Positions 35,182 to 47,545 of a stretch of DNA of 64,000 nucleotides are shown here, one piece after another. Source of the DNA: Solenopsis invicta (taxonomy: Eukaryota > Arthropoda > Insecta > Hymenoptera > Formicidae). The notes below the pieces were generated by a model. That model was not told the origin of the DNA, searched no databases, and was given only the letters and a program-made list of their open reading frames with translations. Each line of letters opens with the position of its first letter. Positions within the stretch are counted from its first letter, which is position 1. Made by a program: the position numbers and the translations under genes. The stretch lies in the NCBI RefSeq assembly GCF_016802725.1, contig NC_052668.1:25972501-26036500 (forward strand), written 5' to 3'.

Positions 35182-37879
35182 TCAGCCAACGGTAGTAGAG
35201 GATACAAGAGAATAAGTATACAGGTGCGAGAAAACCGTGTATGCGCAGGGATGACGATGCCTGTTTGAGCAGTCGAAAAAGAGAATGAAAGCAGGCCGTA
35301 CAAATTAACTCGTTCAAAATAATTACTATGTAATTGGGTCATGAAGACATTTAGTTAAATAAACGATGCAATTAAACCGTAGATACTTTTTCCCTCCGTT
35401 TATGTTCGCAGATCGTATAAACATTTGTTCAAGCTTTTCCTTTACCTTGTCGTTTTTACAAAAAATTATTACAATAATTGCTATTATCATCAATTTATTA
35501 TTATTATTATTATTATTATTTGTGCTGCTGGTATTGTCATTGCCATAATTCTTTAAAAGCAATGTGCCGTGGGGAATTTTTTTCATTATAATATAATACA
35601 TTACATATATATAAAGCAATATATTAGTTTTAAATTTGTAAATTTATAGCCTATTGTTCCTGACAGATATAATATCTAACACAATAATATTTAATATTTG
35701 TAATTGCATAAAATGATAAAACAATTAAGCGATTTATTTTTATAGATATTTTCCATGATTACTTTACCACATAATTATACCAAATACCAAACGTTTTAAT
35801 TAATTACGCTGTTATTCGTTGGCGAAGTTGAAGGAGCTCGGCAACAATCAATGTAAATTCTTCGCGACGTAAAGGCGCAAGATTGACGCGCTGATGTTAA
35901 TCTTTTAATCCTAAAACAATATGGGTTAACCAATTTTTATTGACACAGATAGCGGCTCGCTCTTGTCGCCCTGTCAGGCTGCAAATAACTTTTTCCGATT
36001 CTGGCTCGAATTATGGGGAGGGTTAAATTGGCATTTACCGAAACGAAATCGCGCGCAATATTGTACTCGCGGAAGTGCTATCGGCTTTAATTAAGCAATC
36101 ACGCGTCGGCCACAAATGATCAATCCGCGTGCGCACGAGCACAGGTCGCGCTCCCCATTTCCCCCCGCCCCATCGCTGCCGCCTTTTTGATCGAGGCTGA
36201 TTTTCATTAAGGTACATCCTCTATCAATTGAGTATCAATTCGCGAGTGTAACGAGGTGCTCGCCGCGGTGCGTAACGCCGACGTTTGCTACATCCATCCC
36301 ATTTATGCATCTCGACCGAACTTATACCTACTCGACTTCATTCGACGATCGCACATCGATACCTTCGTTCTGCGTTTCCCGTAAATTCCCCGTTAAAACC
36401 ACCGGTTTGTTACGCGAAGATTTACCGTTCGGACGTCGCGTGGAATAAAAACCAGCGAACGTTGCTTCTCCACTATTTTGGAATTGGTTTCGATAGTCGC
36501 TAGTTCGATCGATTGATTACAGGATCAAAATTTAGCACGAGGGAAGTTTATCTATACGTTATTTAATAGAAGATTCGTTTGAGTATTGTCCAAGATGATA
36601 CCTCGACGTCCGAATAATTTAATCTAGTAAAAAGGCAGGCATTCAGGCGGTAGAAAAATAGTCGGGAAGATTAAAGGATTAAAAGAAGAAAGTAGTTGAA
36701 AGGATTAAAAGAAAGAAGATAGATTATTATATTCTGTTTTATCTTCCTCTTAACATTGTCCCTTTCAATTCATTTTGATAATTGGGATTCCGTAACGAGG
36801 GACGAAAAATCGCGATATTTAATGCACACATGGAATTGTAATCGTATAATGTCAGAATGGTCGGATCTGTTAAACTGCGACATAATGGCAAATTGTGCCT
36901 GTCTATAACGAAAATGATCTACTTCCGGCATTGTCTGTGAGCTATCGATCGACAATATATGTACGTGGCTGACATTATTGCTGTACATGCTACCTGGAAT
37001 ATATCGCTAATTAGGTGCCACCGATAATCAATAAGCACGCGATAATAATTTATTGTAAATTGTCTTTTTGAATAATGGATCTCGTGATAATAATTCACGC
37101 AGACGCGACTTCTTATGTTGAACATGAAATCTTTCGATATTAGTAAATTATTAGAATATTTTGTCACGTAAGAGAATCTTTGTTTTGCAATTTTATGAGA
37201 GTTGCAAAATATATGTTATTAGTTTTATCTCATTATTAGTTTTTTACTAATTTAAAGAAAAATTCAATGTCATTATTGCTAGTTACTTAATGAGCGTTAC
37301 TTTCTCGTTATTTTTCTAATACCAAAACAAATTGAATAAAACAAAAAAATTCTTTTTTAATGTTTTTTTGTAAAAATTAATAAAAACAATACAATTTTAC
37401 ATCATGAAGCCACGTAATGATTATAATATTTGTTTCGTAAAGTCCATTTCACACGATTTATAATTCGTAACGGATTTTTATTTATAATTTTATACGTTAT
37501 ATAATACACAAAATATGTGAATAACCAAAATTATAACAAAACGTATGAAATATTCGCAGTGCATAATATAAATACTCGTAAATTGTAAATGACATAAACT
37601 ACACCTTAACGTACTATCACATCAATAATTTAAACCAAAAAAAAAAGAGAAAAATATGTAACATTTCGGTCCTGAGAGCAAGTTACTTATTTACAATCAA
37701 ATATTCTATACATAACTTTACATCAAATTATGGTTCGTATAATACAATTTTTTCTCATCTACATATCATTACATTCATAAATTTAATATATTTATAAATA
37801 GAATTCTGTCTTGAATTCTTTCGCAAATTACAGATCATGCAAAGTGGACTTTACAAAACCAAAACTATATTACAATCAT
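35182..37879. other. Gene-free DNA
   Basis: Mixed AT-rich and CpG-rich sequence (a CpG-rich stretch at about 35990-36500). I see no splice-supported exon, RNA gene or transposon. Short ORFs on both strands overlap each other and lack family features. Confidence 0.45.
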
Positions 37880-38580
37880 TATGCCAACTAAATCCAAAAT
37901 AAGCGCGCGAAGTCAGCACTGCACGGTGGTCACGTGACTCGCTGTCAGATTCGTCGGCATTCACGCCAGTGCAGTTTCGCCGGTGCGTAGCGGGATCGCG
38001 ATCGCTCCGCGTTTCCGCGTCTTTTTTACTCGTCCCGAGCGAGTTTCGCGTACGAACGAGGGTCGCGAATGCCGCGTTTAGCGAGAGTCGTTCGTTTTGA
38101 TGTATTATTCGGGCTCGCGCAACTGCGAATAACCGTGTTTTTCGTTATTCATAATCCGCCGCTCCGCGCGCCCGTTCGTCTCCTACTAGTCTTACCTCTC
38201 GCAGAGAGTTCATCCGACGAACGTCGTACGCACGATTTTTAGCACCCAGGACATCGGGCAGCATCGGAATAATCGAGGAGCGTTGAGTGGAACGTCGAGA
38301 GATCACTGTCGCGGACGAATCAAGCGCGATCGCCGGTGCGCGGTATTCGCGAAACGGCCGCCCGCCATCTTGTCGGTGCGTTCCTTCTTGAATCATCGCG
38401 ACGCACGGGTGTGCCGAGTGAAGTTAGGCGCGAACCAACGCGAGCGCGCCAGTCGGTCTCGTTTAAACGACTGTCGCCCGGTCGATGGCGATCACTTCCC
38501 GTCGCACAGTGTAGGAATCTCAGAGAAAGTCGGCCGAAAAATAAATGTTCAATGTATGTATCGATTAACTTCAGCTATCT
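37880..38580 (+). promoter_or_regulatory. CpG-rich island, possible promoter and first exon
   Basis: A sharp-edged CpG-rich block between very AT-rich DNA on both sides. It contains a perfect CACGTG E-box in GTCACGTGACTC near 37930 and many CG dinucleotides. Overlapping ORFs exist on both strands, none protein-like. Such islands often mark promoters and leader exons in Hymenoptera. The signal-peptide exon 700 bases downstream makes a + strand promoter attractive, but the direction is inference. Confidence 0.35.
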
Positions 38581-39272
38581 AAATCGAAAAGTTATTTATT
38601 AAATATAGTATTGCAATAATCAAATAATAATAATCAGCAGAAACATCAGTATTTTTCGCAATATGATTTTTGCAGAGAAGCATAGTAGATTTTGATATAT
38701 TTTTTTACTTTGTTTAAGTATTATTACAAACAATATCACTGTTATACATAACATGGAACATTATAGAAAGCAAGCAAGAACTTTTTTACAATACTTAGTA
38801 CATATTAAGCTTGATTATTTAATAATAAAATGCTTTTTTTCATTCTATCATAATATTATTAATTATACTTCTGAATTTTTCAGAAATTTTTTAAACTTGT
38901 ATTAAAGATTTTTTTTTAGTCTAGATTAATTTACAGTTTAGAAAAATTGAGAAATTCTGTGGATTGTATGAAAATCGAAAATATTTAAACAAAGTATTTT
39001 TGTTGCATTGCACATACGTTTTTTCTTTCATAATTTATAATGGTAATATTTGTGATGATTATTTATACGTCCATGTTATTACATTATAGTCCTTTTTTAA
39101 ACGATTAATAATCAAGCAATTTTAACTAAATTATAAAAGTAGTATTTTCAATAATTGCATCCTTAAAATATCATAAATTTTTATTTTGAACATAAACCGA
39201 AATATCAGTTAGAAATAATTCTTAAAATCTTGCACTGTGCATTGCGTCGAATTGACGTACGGGATTTGTAAC

Positions 39273-39441
39273 ATGCGCATGTTGTATTTTTTTCCAACAA
39301 TTCGGATCGTGTTGTTATTATTCCCGAGTGCCAGTGTGAGCATGTCGCTGGTGTATCGAGGAACGCCGCGAAGCGTTCGTAGGAATCGCCGTAATGGATT
39401 GATCGAGAGAAACGACTGCGAAGCCGCTCATCGATGTGTGG
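39273..39441 (+). CDS. Candidate first coding exon of a secreted or membrane protein
   Basis: ATG at 39273 opens MRMLYFFPTIRIVLLLFPSA, a typical signal peptide (basic start, hydrophobic core, small residues before a likely cut near ASVS-M). Then come a basic stretch with dibasic sites and ERNDCEAAHRCVG, whose two cysteines suggest the start of a cysteine-containing domain. The exon ends phase 1 at a consensus donor G|GTAAGT at 39442, the phase common after signal-peptide exons. An in-frame TAA just after the donor shows the frame depends on splicing. I could not find the next exon; the protein family is unknown. A 216-bp foldback element lies 28 bases into the presumed intron. Confidence 0.4.
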
Positions 39442-39469
39442 GTAAGTGATTATTCCTTGAATATTTTAC

Positions 39470-39685
39470 TACTTTTGAGAAAAAAAAGTTGTCAAATTTA
39501 TCAACTTGATTTAATTTATATAGTTCAAGTATTTTTTATTTAGCTCAAATACATAAAATACTTTAATTTAAGCGCTTACTTACTTAATGTAAACACTTAT
39601 ATATTTAACTCGAATACATAAATACGTGAATTGAAGAAATTTAATCAAGTTAAAAATTTTAGTCAACAAATTTTTTTCCAATGTA
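39470..39685. mobile_element. Foldback element, copy 1 (AACTTGATTWAAT arms)
   Basis: The left arm contains TCAACTTGATTTAATTTATA near 39499 and the right arm AATTTAATCAAGTTAAAAAT near 39638, with outer ends TACTTTTGAG and TTCCAATGTA. A relative with similar arms is at 41581-41797. No coding capacity. Confidence 0.55.
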
Positions 39686-40632
39686 CGATACATGTTGTTT
39701 AATTTTGTTCCTCATGAAAGAACGACTTTGCTAAATTATTTTAAAATTTAATTAGATACAGAGTGAGAAAGAGAGAGGGTTAACTAAAAATAATTTTGCT
39801 AAGTCATCAAAATAATTATGTAGAACGCTCAAATTGGTTGCTAAAACATTAAAACTTTTTACAACATTAGTATTAGGGTGGAAAAAGTTTATTTTTGTTT
39901 TAAAAGTAACTCATTACCGTTATTCGTTACCGAGTCGAAAAAGCAATTAGTTATCGTTACTAATTACTAAATCTAAAAAGTAATTCATTACTTTTTGCTA
40001 GTCAGGCAACAATCCACATGTTTTTCCGTTACTTTTTACTGAGACAAAATAAAATTAAACAGAAAGATTTATTTTTCTGTTTTTTTATTAAAATATTAAT
40101 GAAAACTATATCATTTATAAAATAATAAGGAAAATGTCTTTCTCTTTGTAAAATAATAATTAAAATTACTAATCAGTTATTAATTACTATTTATTATTTA
40201 ATTATTATTTATCAATGACTAATTATTAATAAATAATAATTCAAAATGCTTAAAATGCAAAATAAAAAGTTTGGTTTTAAATTCATGAATAAAGCGAAAT
40301 TTATACTTTTTCGCACCTTCAATTTTATGCTTAAAAATTTTAACATGCAAATTTAAAATTTAAAATTGTTCTTAAAATGTATGCAACGATACGATTTTTT
40401 ATGACATCTTAAAAATATATTTAAAATTGTCTTAAATATAACAATAAATTATAAATACCAATCAAAGACTAAAAATTAAACACGGATTATATACAACAAA
40501 AATTATATCTTAAATAGGTTCAAAATATAAAAAATAACTATCAATTTCGTTACTGAAAAAATATAACTACGTTATTGTTCAGTTACCAAAAAAAAGTTAT
40601 AACTGCTGTTACCAATCTATTATCAAAAAGAG

Positions 40633-40852
40633 TACACTGAGAAACAAAAATAGAAATAAAATATTTAGTTCGATACGTTCAACTAAATTAAATTGAGCTG
40701 ATTCAACTATCATGTAGCTCTACAAAAAAAGGTACAGTTCATACATATCAATTATTAAATTATTTAATCAAGAATTAATTAAATCAACTCAATATTCAGT
40801 TAAATGTGCCGGACTAAATATTTTAGTTTTTCAACAAACATTTTTCAGTGTA
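40633..40852. mobile_element. Foldback MITE with TACACTGA ends
   Basis: It begins TACACTGAGAAACAAAAATA and ends TTTTTCAGTGTA. Subterminal AAATATTTAGTTCG (left) pairs with CGGACTAAATATTTT (right), and the inner parts pair further. The outermost bases match the element at 26643-26983 but the inside is different, so it is a related family rather than the same one. Confidence 0.65.
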
Positions 40853-41580
40853 ATTGTAACAGTAACGGCATTACAAGTAACTCGTTACTTCGCAACTCTG
40901 CAAGACATTAATAATAATAACGTCTGGATTAAAAGTATAATTAACAGAGAAACGCTTTAAAAAATGAACGACGAAAACAGCTCGTTTTGACATTAATAAA
41001 TGAATTTGAGCTCTTTGAGGATCGAGCGAAAGGAACCCCGGTTTTATCCAACTTGCCTCTTTCGTCAGTCGACTTACGTTGTCGACGGAAGGAGTTGGAA
41101 GGGTGTCGCGGATAGGATGAACGATCGAGAGAAGACCAAATCCTCGCCGACGTCTCTCATGTATAATCCAAGAGTTTGTATCTTCTCGAGAGAAAACGCC
41201 ATCCTGTTCGAGCATGCCTTCCGGATTTGGTACAGATGCTTCTGTTTCTGCGTCTGCGATACACTTTCGCATCGCGATACTCTAACGAGATTTCTGAAAT
41301 TACATGGCCGAGATACCGCCTTGCGGTATGCGCGACGAAAATTGTGTTACACGCATTGTGCATTTCATATGCATTGCATGCATATGAAATTAAAGAAATT
41401 AATCGCGTTAAAATTGGATAGCCGAATGCAACGGAACGTCGGCACCATTTTATCTAATTTAAAGTTTAATATCTCGCATAAGGAAGTAATTTGTCTATGC
41501 TTGGTTTCCCGATTGCCTTAGTTTCCCCTGCTTCTTACGTATAACGCTTACAAAAATTTATATTATTTGTTATTGCGCTC

Positions 41581-41797
41581 AGAATAAAAGTTGTTAATTT
41601 TACTAAATTTTTCACCTTGATTAAATTCCTTCAGTTGAAACATTTACGTAATTTAAATTAAATGTACTATATATGTAGTTAACTTATATATATAAACATT
41701 TAAACTAAAGTTCAATTATTTTATGTGTTTAAGTCAAATACGTAAATGTTAAACGAAAAAAAAAATTTAATCAAGTTAATAACTTTTTTTAGCGTTT
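41581..41797. mobile_element. Foldback element, copy 2 (AACTTGATTWAAT arms)
   Basis: CACCTTGATTAAATTCC near 41611 pairs with AATTTAATCAAGTTAATAAC near 41766; inner ACATTTACG and CGTAAATGT also pair. Related to 39470-39685. Confidence 0.5.
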
Positions 41798-41849
41798 ACA
41801 TGAGGAGAGAAACAGAGAAAAGACGATTTATTTTATTAAGCTACCTAGA

Positions 41850-42275
41850 AATTTAGTTTGAAAATAATTTTGTTAGGTCAAAATAATTATGTAAAATGCT
41901 CAAATTGATTGCATAAATGTGTAAACTTTTGTGCAACATTGTTCATCATGCTCAAACATTCTTCGTAATTATTTTAATATTCCAACAACATTATTTTCAA
42001 CCTGCAATTTAGCTAAATTTTTAGGTATTTCAAACCGTACTTTTTTTCTGAAAAGAACAATTTTACTGAAATACAGATCTGAAAATAATTATGCCGAATC
42101 ATTAAAAAAGTTATATTGATTTTTAAGTTAATTGCTAAATTGTCAAAGCTTCTTGTAGCAATATTATTGTCCTACATAATTATTTTTGATGAAGCTAAAT
42201 CATTTTCTGATCCGTGTCTAGATAAATTTTTAGACGCTGCAGCGAAATTGTTCTTTCCTTGCATAAAACTAATAG
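41850..42275. mobile_element. Decayed foldback MITE(s), CACGGAAAGAACA family
   Basis: Segments such as GAAAAGAACAATTTTACTGA (about 42050) and AAATTGTTCTTTCC (about 42244) are the terminal sequences of the family seen complete at 55050-55276, surrounded by further internal phrases (AGATCTGAAAATAATTATG). At least two overlapping or nested copies seem present, including a partial relative near 39785. Confidence 0.45.
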
Positions 42276-42631
42276 TTGTTGCAACAATAAAAAGCAGTCG
42301 CTCGCTGCTCCGTGTCCAACAAAAGACGCGCTAAAAAGAGCATTCACTTACAATGTTTCCATTCAAATAACTTTTCATGAGCGTATAGAAATGCGGAGAA
42401 TTGCTAGTAAACCCAGACAGAAAGACGCTTCATTAAGCTGTTCGCGTTCGCGAGGATATATGCGTACTCAGCCGTTTTATACATTTTTCCTGGATGTCCC
42501 TCTTTCATATGTTGTTCAAATACGCGCACGGTCATATGTACTCTTCATTATGAGAAATATCAGCGGCCTCAAAGGGTATAAAGCGCCGGTTCTACGAGAG
42601 TCGCGCTTTTCGCAACTGCATAAATTATGCT

Positions 42632-42665
42632 CGTTTGCCTTGGTAAAAATTTACCAAGGCAAACG
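42632..42665. repeat. 34-bp near-perfect palindrome
   Basis: CGTTTGCCTTGGTAAAA followed directly by ATTTACCAAGGCAAACG. The two halves are reverse complements at 16 of 17 positions, without a loop. It sits inside a CpG-rich stretch. Confidence 0.85.
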
Positions 42666-44122
42666 CTCTCGCGTACGCGGGCGATATTAAATTCTTATTC
42701 TGCAAATTATTCGACGAGATGAAGCGTGCACTTGACTTCCTTGTGTCTTTAATAATTCCGCCAGGTACTAGGTATATTAATAGCAACGTGAAACCCCCGT
42801 TATCGGTCGCGTGACGCGATGCGCCTCGCATTTTCTCGAATTAATAAGAAAACAAAAAAAAGGGGAACGATTTTTCTGCGCCAGGAACAGCTGGCGCATA
42901 TAATTGAGGCAACGCACAATTCCCTGTATCTTCCCCGCAAGATCTTCGCGCAATATTCACGGAATTCATTTACGAATAATATTTTTGCTGCGCGCGTCGT
43001 CTCTTTTTCTTTTTAATATTGCGCCGGCACAAAGGCCATTTACAAATTACGTGTCTTTTATTGATCGCAAAACTAATCCGGCGCGGAATGGTACGCGTAA
43101 AGCGTTCCGAGGGCTACCTCGAATTTTTTCATTGTGTTTCGGAAGCAGTCGCGCCGTGCGCTCGCGCCGTTTCAATTACTTTATGCAAACGTCGCGATTC
43201 CGTAATTTTCCGCTCGTATCGATCAACACGGACCGCCATCGTGTTTACGAAAACTCTTTTCTCGTTACAGGCCGCGTTCGCGTAACAATTTCCATCGCGA
43301 CGCGTTGTAGTTGTTTTGAAAAAAAAAAATTGACGCACTTCGACACACGTCGACGCGTTTATAAAAAAAAAAGAGAGAGCCTTACATAAAAAAGATTTTA
43401 TTCCGTTCCATTCAGACGTCGCCGATGGGCAGCTCGATCAATTTCACTACTACGAGTATGACGTGAAACAACGTCGATGCTCGCGAGAAAACAATTGAAC
43501 AACGTGCAGTTCACGAGACATGCAAAATCTGCATTCGATCGACACGATCTCCGACGTTCGCGCCAGCAAATCCGGACTCGAGCAAATCGAAAACGGAGAT
43601 AGGCTCGCAAAATATTCGACGGCGTGGGAATGTGGTTTTTTTCTATTTTTATTTTTTTTTTATGATGTTTCGTGATAAACGATGTAAATTTTTTTTCGGA
43701 GACGGAGGGAGGAGGAGCAGTTTCCTGTGCCACCTTCGCCACGGACAGAAACAAATTTCGCATAGTCGACAGGGCTCGCAACCGGACGGGCCGTGTTCTC
43801 ACTTTACAGTTACGCGTTTCTCTTTTTTTTCTCTGGCTTGTTTTCGCTTCCTCTTTTTACTTTCTCGCCTCTCGTTTCGTTTTCTTGGTCTAAAATATTA
43901 CACGTTTATTTAACAAGATCAAATTGCCACACGTATGTTTCGCTCTTCGAAAACGTTTAATTAAAATATTATAATTCGCTTATATTAACCTTATAATTGG
44001 GTTAAAACCGCCTATGTGTATAAAACAATTAATAAAATCGAAAAAAGACCGGTAATGATCACAGCAAGATTTTAGCTCAAATAATATTTTTTATATGATT
44101 TTATATACGTGGATGTGTACTT

Positions 44123-44617
44123 AAATTTTGAAAAATTCCTGTTTTTTTCAGAAACTTTATTCCAAGTAAAAGTAGAGAAGTTTTTAACAATGCCGATTTT
44201 TGGCATTGCTGTAAAACACTGCCGACATTTTTGTACACTGCCGACAATGCTTATTGTTAGTCAATGCCTACAATGCCGTCAATCCTATATTAAAATTAAG
44301 GCAATGCCATGCAATTATGAACACTACCGCGTGCCCATTATCATACGCCAATGCCTGCACAAGAATTCTAAAGCTTTCCCGAAGTATTCAAAAATTTTTG
44401 TGCTCAACCCCATGATCGAAAAACCGACTCTGAAGTGAGCTCACCACTCCCCAACCACTGACGACAATGCCGTCAATATTATAGGTCACTGCTTACTTTT
44501 TTCGGCAGTCCACTGCCGAAATTTTGTACACCAATGCCGGCTGTGAATTTCCCTCTCAAATTTTGAAAAATTCCTAGTTTTTTCAGAAACTTTATTCCAG
44601 GTAAAAGTAGAGAAGTT
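44123..44617. repeat. ~0.4-kb segment flanked by 60-bp direct repeats, rich in AATGCCG motifs
   Basis: About 60 bases starting AAATTTTGAAAAATTCCT at 44123 recur at 44558 with few differences. Between them the motifs AATGCC, ACTGCCGA and TGCCGACAATGC recur in both orientations. It may be a tandem duplication or an element insertion with a long duplicated flank. The ORF crossing it (44109-44438) reads repeats and is not considered coding. Confidence 0.6.
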
Positions 44618-46119
44618 TATACAACTCTGAAATAAATTTATTCGATTATGTCTTCTAATGTTTTTTTTTTCTCGTACAAAGAAAAATCATTTGAGTTTTG
44701 GAAATTAAATTTAAAAAAGTACTGAAAACAAATAATATAAACTAAATAGCATTTAATGATTTATCCACTATAATTTAAAAAAAAATAGAATATAATTTTT
44801 AAAAAATGAAGGAATCAGAAATCTTATACATACGAATTATCAAATTATAGTAAAGTTTATCAAACATTCTAATTATAAAATCTCGAGTGCATATAATAAC
44901 CAATAATTCCGCTCAATTTTATCAAAACGCACTCAGTCATGATAAAATCATTTTTTGATGTAATAAAGCCGTTTTTTTAGTATGATTAAACAAACAAAAA
45001 TTTAGAATGATTTATTGTCTTCTGTTATTACTGATTTTTGATAAAAAAGAATTTGCAAGTCACGACAATGTACATATATGTGTATGCCATATTTATTACT
45101 AATCAATTCGTCGACATTTTGTATTATCAAAAATTTTGAAAAACTAATAAAAGTAATAATTTTGTCAGAAAGATAGAGACAGAATTTCAATTTAAACGTA
45201 AATTCCAAAAATTTCCATGTGTTTTGATAAAATTCCATGAAAATCTATGATTTTCCAGGATAAAAGAGAATTTCTCTGAAAATGTCAGCTTTTACCGGTT
45301 TTTTTGCAGTAGTACACAACCTGTATAATATCTTTTAACTCTTTGAAATTTCTAATTATTAATTTTAATACATCTCTTAATTCACGGCATTAAGATCCTG
45401 CTACAACTTCTCGGGCTTCTCACAATTTTAATTGTCTGATATCATATTGTTCAATTATGCATTTTAGATTTTTTATTTTGTAGGTAATCTGTTGAACTTC
45501 TGATACAATTCGTAGTAAAAAAAATACTTAAAAAATATTATACTTTAAATGCTGAAAGTGGCACCGAGCTATCTCAATGTTTAAATGAAGAACAAAGTTA
45601 TTTCCGAAGTCGCTCCCGTGCATACACTGTTTCGCAGATTTACAGCCGCACCGTCCAATCCATGATATGGCAGTCTGCTCGATAGGTATACCAGTGCTTT
45701 ATCCTGGACATGTCTCGTCACTCGCGGGTGATTTACGTGGCCCGGTCAAGAATCGAAAGCCACGAGCGAGCGATAGCCAGAATTGCGGACGCGTTATTTT
45801 TTGGAGGGAGAGCCTATTCATCGGCACCTGTCGTGCCGAAACCTGGCTTTCACGTTGCCACGGGTGAAAAAGGAAAAGGGGCGCGTTCGTATGGCGACCG
45901 TTTAATCGATCTCTCGCGGTCCGCGTACGGAGGTGTTTGGCGAAAATAAATTTCGGGGTTGATCGATTCGCGACGGTAAACGATAACGGTGCGATAATGT
46001 CGTTTCCCTTCCGCGAATGCCCCGACAAAATCGAGCCATTGTGTCGATTTATTTATCGAAGATTTTACTCGAGCTGCTAAATCAAGCAAATTAGCGTGTC
46101 GTCCAATATCGTTTCAAGA

Positions 46120-46135
46120 GGGGGGCGGGGGGGGG
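46120..46135. repeat. G-rich run
   Basis: Six Gs, C, nine Gs. It could form a G-quadruplex when single-stranded, but only one continuous run exists. Confidence 0.6.
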
Positions 46136-47406
46136 ACTGACAAGCGGGCGGTCGCGTATTTTACGTGATTCATGTATAAATTATAACGCACATAATTAAA
46201 TGGTTAATTGAAACATACAGATTTAATGGCGACCAAGAGCGGCGGAAACGCAAACGAAATCAGCTTAAGTGTGTTATCGTAAAATATTCGGCTGGCCACG
46301 CGCGGCTTTTATCACTTAATTGTCTGTTAATGTCCAAATTATTAAAATTGTACGAAAGAGAGCTACATGCGCCTGTGGAATATTTTTTTTTCGACTAAAT
46401 TGTATTACATTTTTAATCTATATTTATGATTCATGCACAAAAAGAGAGAAAGAGAGAGTCAAATAATGTAGAAATAATCTTCTCGCTATGCTACCCCTCC
46501 CGATTGGATATTAAATAATAATAGAAATATACACGTATTATAACGTGTGAAATATTTGAAAAAAAATTCAATATTTCGCATAATCCGCAGAATATATTTT
46601 TCGTCGCGGACAAAAGAATTTTTAACAAACACTACGTTCAAGCTTTTATTAAAAGAAAATAAATCCACGTTTTTTCTGCGCGAACGTTGTGATAACGCAA
46701 TTGCGATAGGCATTACGAAATATCGAGAAATATTGCAATTGAATAATTGTATATCGTTTAACATCATTACATATACGTACGTATGTACATGCACGGAGCG
46801 CAACGACACGGCCGAATGCGCGTGTAATTAAAAAGTACATTTGGGTGGGAACGCTCAAGACACGAATTAATGGCGCGAGGATGTGCGGAATGGTCGACGG
46901 TGCAAAACCGGTGGACAACTATTTTACAATAAAACAGAACGCCACACGGGGGCGGGCGTTACCGAAATAGTTTATCGCGCGCAGGTATACATAAATATTC
47001 CATAATGGCAGATATTGTTGGCGGTAACTCAAACAGGCAGGCGGGACTCTCTATTGGGCGTTCGTGAATTAATGAGACCGTGTAGGATTTTCCGCGTAAC
47101 GGGAGAATATTACCGCGCGATTACGGATTTATCGCGAAAAAAGGATTGGTTAGGACGGACTCGAATCCGTTAAAAGTAACTTCGTCAGATATTTTTAATC
47201 GATTTACAAGATTTACGTAATTGAGTATGATAGATACATCAGAATAATGTAAATGTAGGAAGAAGATCGGTGTGTATTTCGACGAATAGAATGTAACGCC
47301 AGCACATTGGCTCGTATCGGTTTTGTGCGTCTGTTACATTGAGAGTCGACTCGAGTCTCTCCGGAATATTATGTGATACAATTAAGAAGGAAATGTGGGT
47401 ACTCAC

Positions 47407-47545
47407 AAATCACCGTCAGATTGGCAGTTTGATAAGTGGTGGCGAAGGATGGCGCCTCGGTGGAGACCTCGCATTTGTATTGGCCGGAGCTCTCCAGGGC
47501 GAGGTCCCTCAATCTTATCCATCTCTGCTCGTTGCTCGGCCGTGT
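47407..47545 (-). CDS. Exon of a Beaten path (Beat) family immunoglobulin-domain protein
   Basis: Beat proteins are secreted or membrane-tethered Ig-superfamily proteins that bind Side-family partners and guide motor axons and synapses. On the minus strand an acceptor (TTTCTGTCCGCAG) precedes 139 nt that end at donor GTGAGT. The exon enters in phase 0 and leaves after one base. The frame begins TRPSNEQRW and continues WIRLRDLALESSGQYKCEVS, then TEAPSFATTYQTANLTVI. The order L-R-x-L, SGxYxCEVSxEAPSF is the Beat hallmark around the second cysteine of the first Ig domain. The first half of that domain and the signal peptide should lie at higher coordinates and the second Ig domain at lower ones; I found neither here. 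The member (Beat I-VII) is not assigned. A + strand ORF over the same bases is its shadow. Confidence 0.8.

Larger units (their letters stand above)
40853..47406. other. Gene-free DNA, probably intronic
   Basis: Apart from the repeats listed, no supported gene. The CpG-rich parts (41000-41500, 42300-43900, 45600-46100) give many overlapping ORFs with no common frame. On the minus strand this lies downstream of the Beat-like exon, and I looked here for its second Ig domain without success. Confidence 0.45.

Noticed and set aside
47120..47190. GACTCGAATCC resembling a tRNA T-arm
   Set aside because: No acceptor stem, A box or cloverleaf could be drawn around it.
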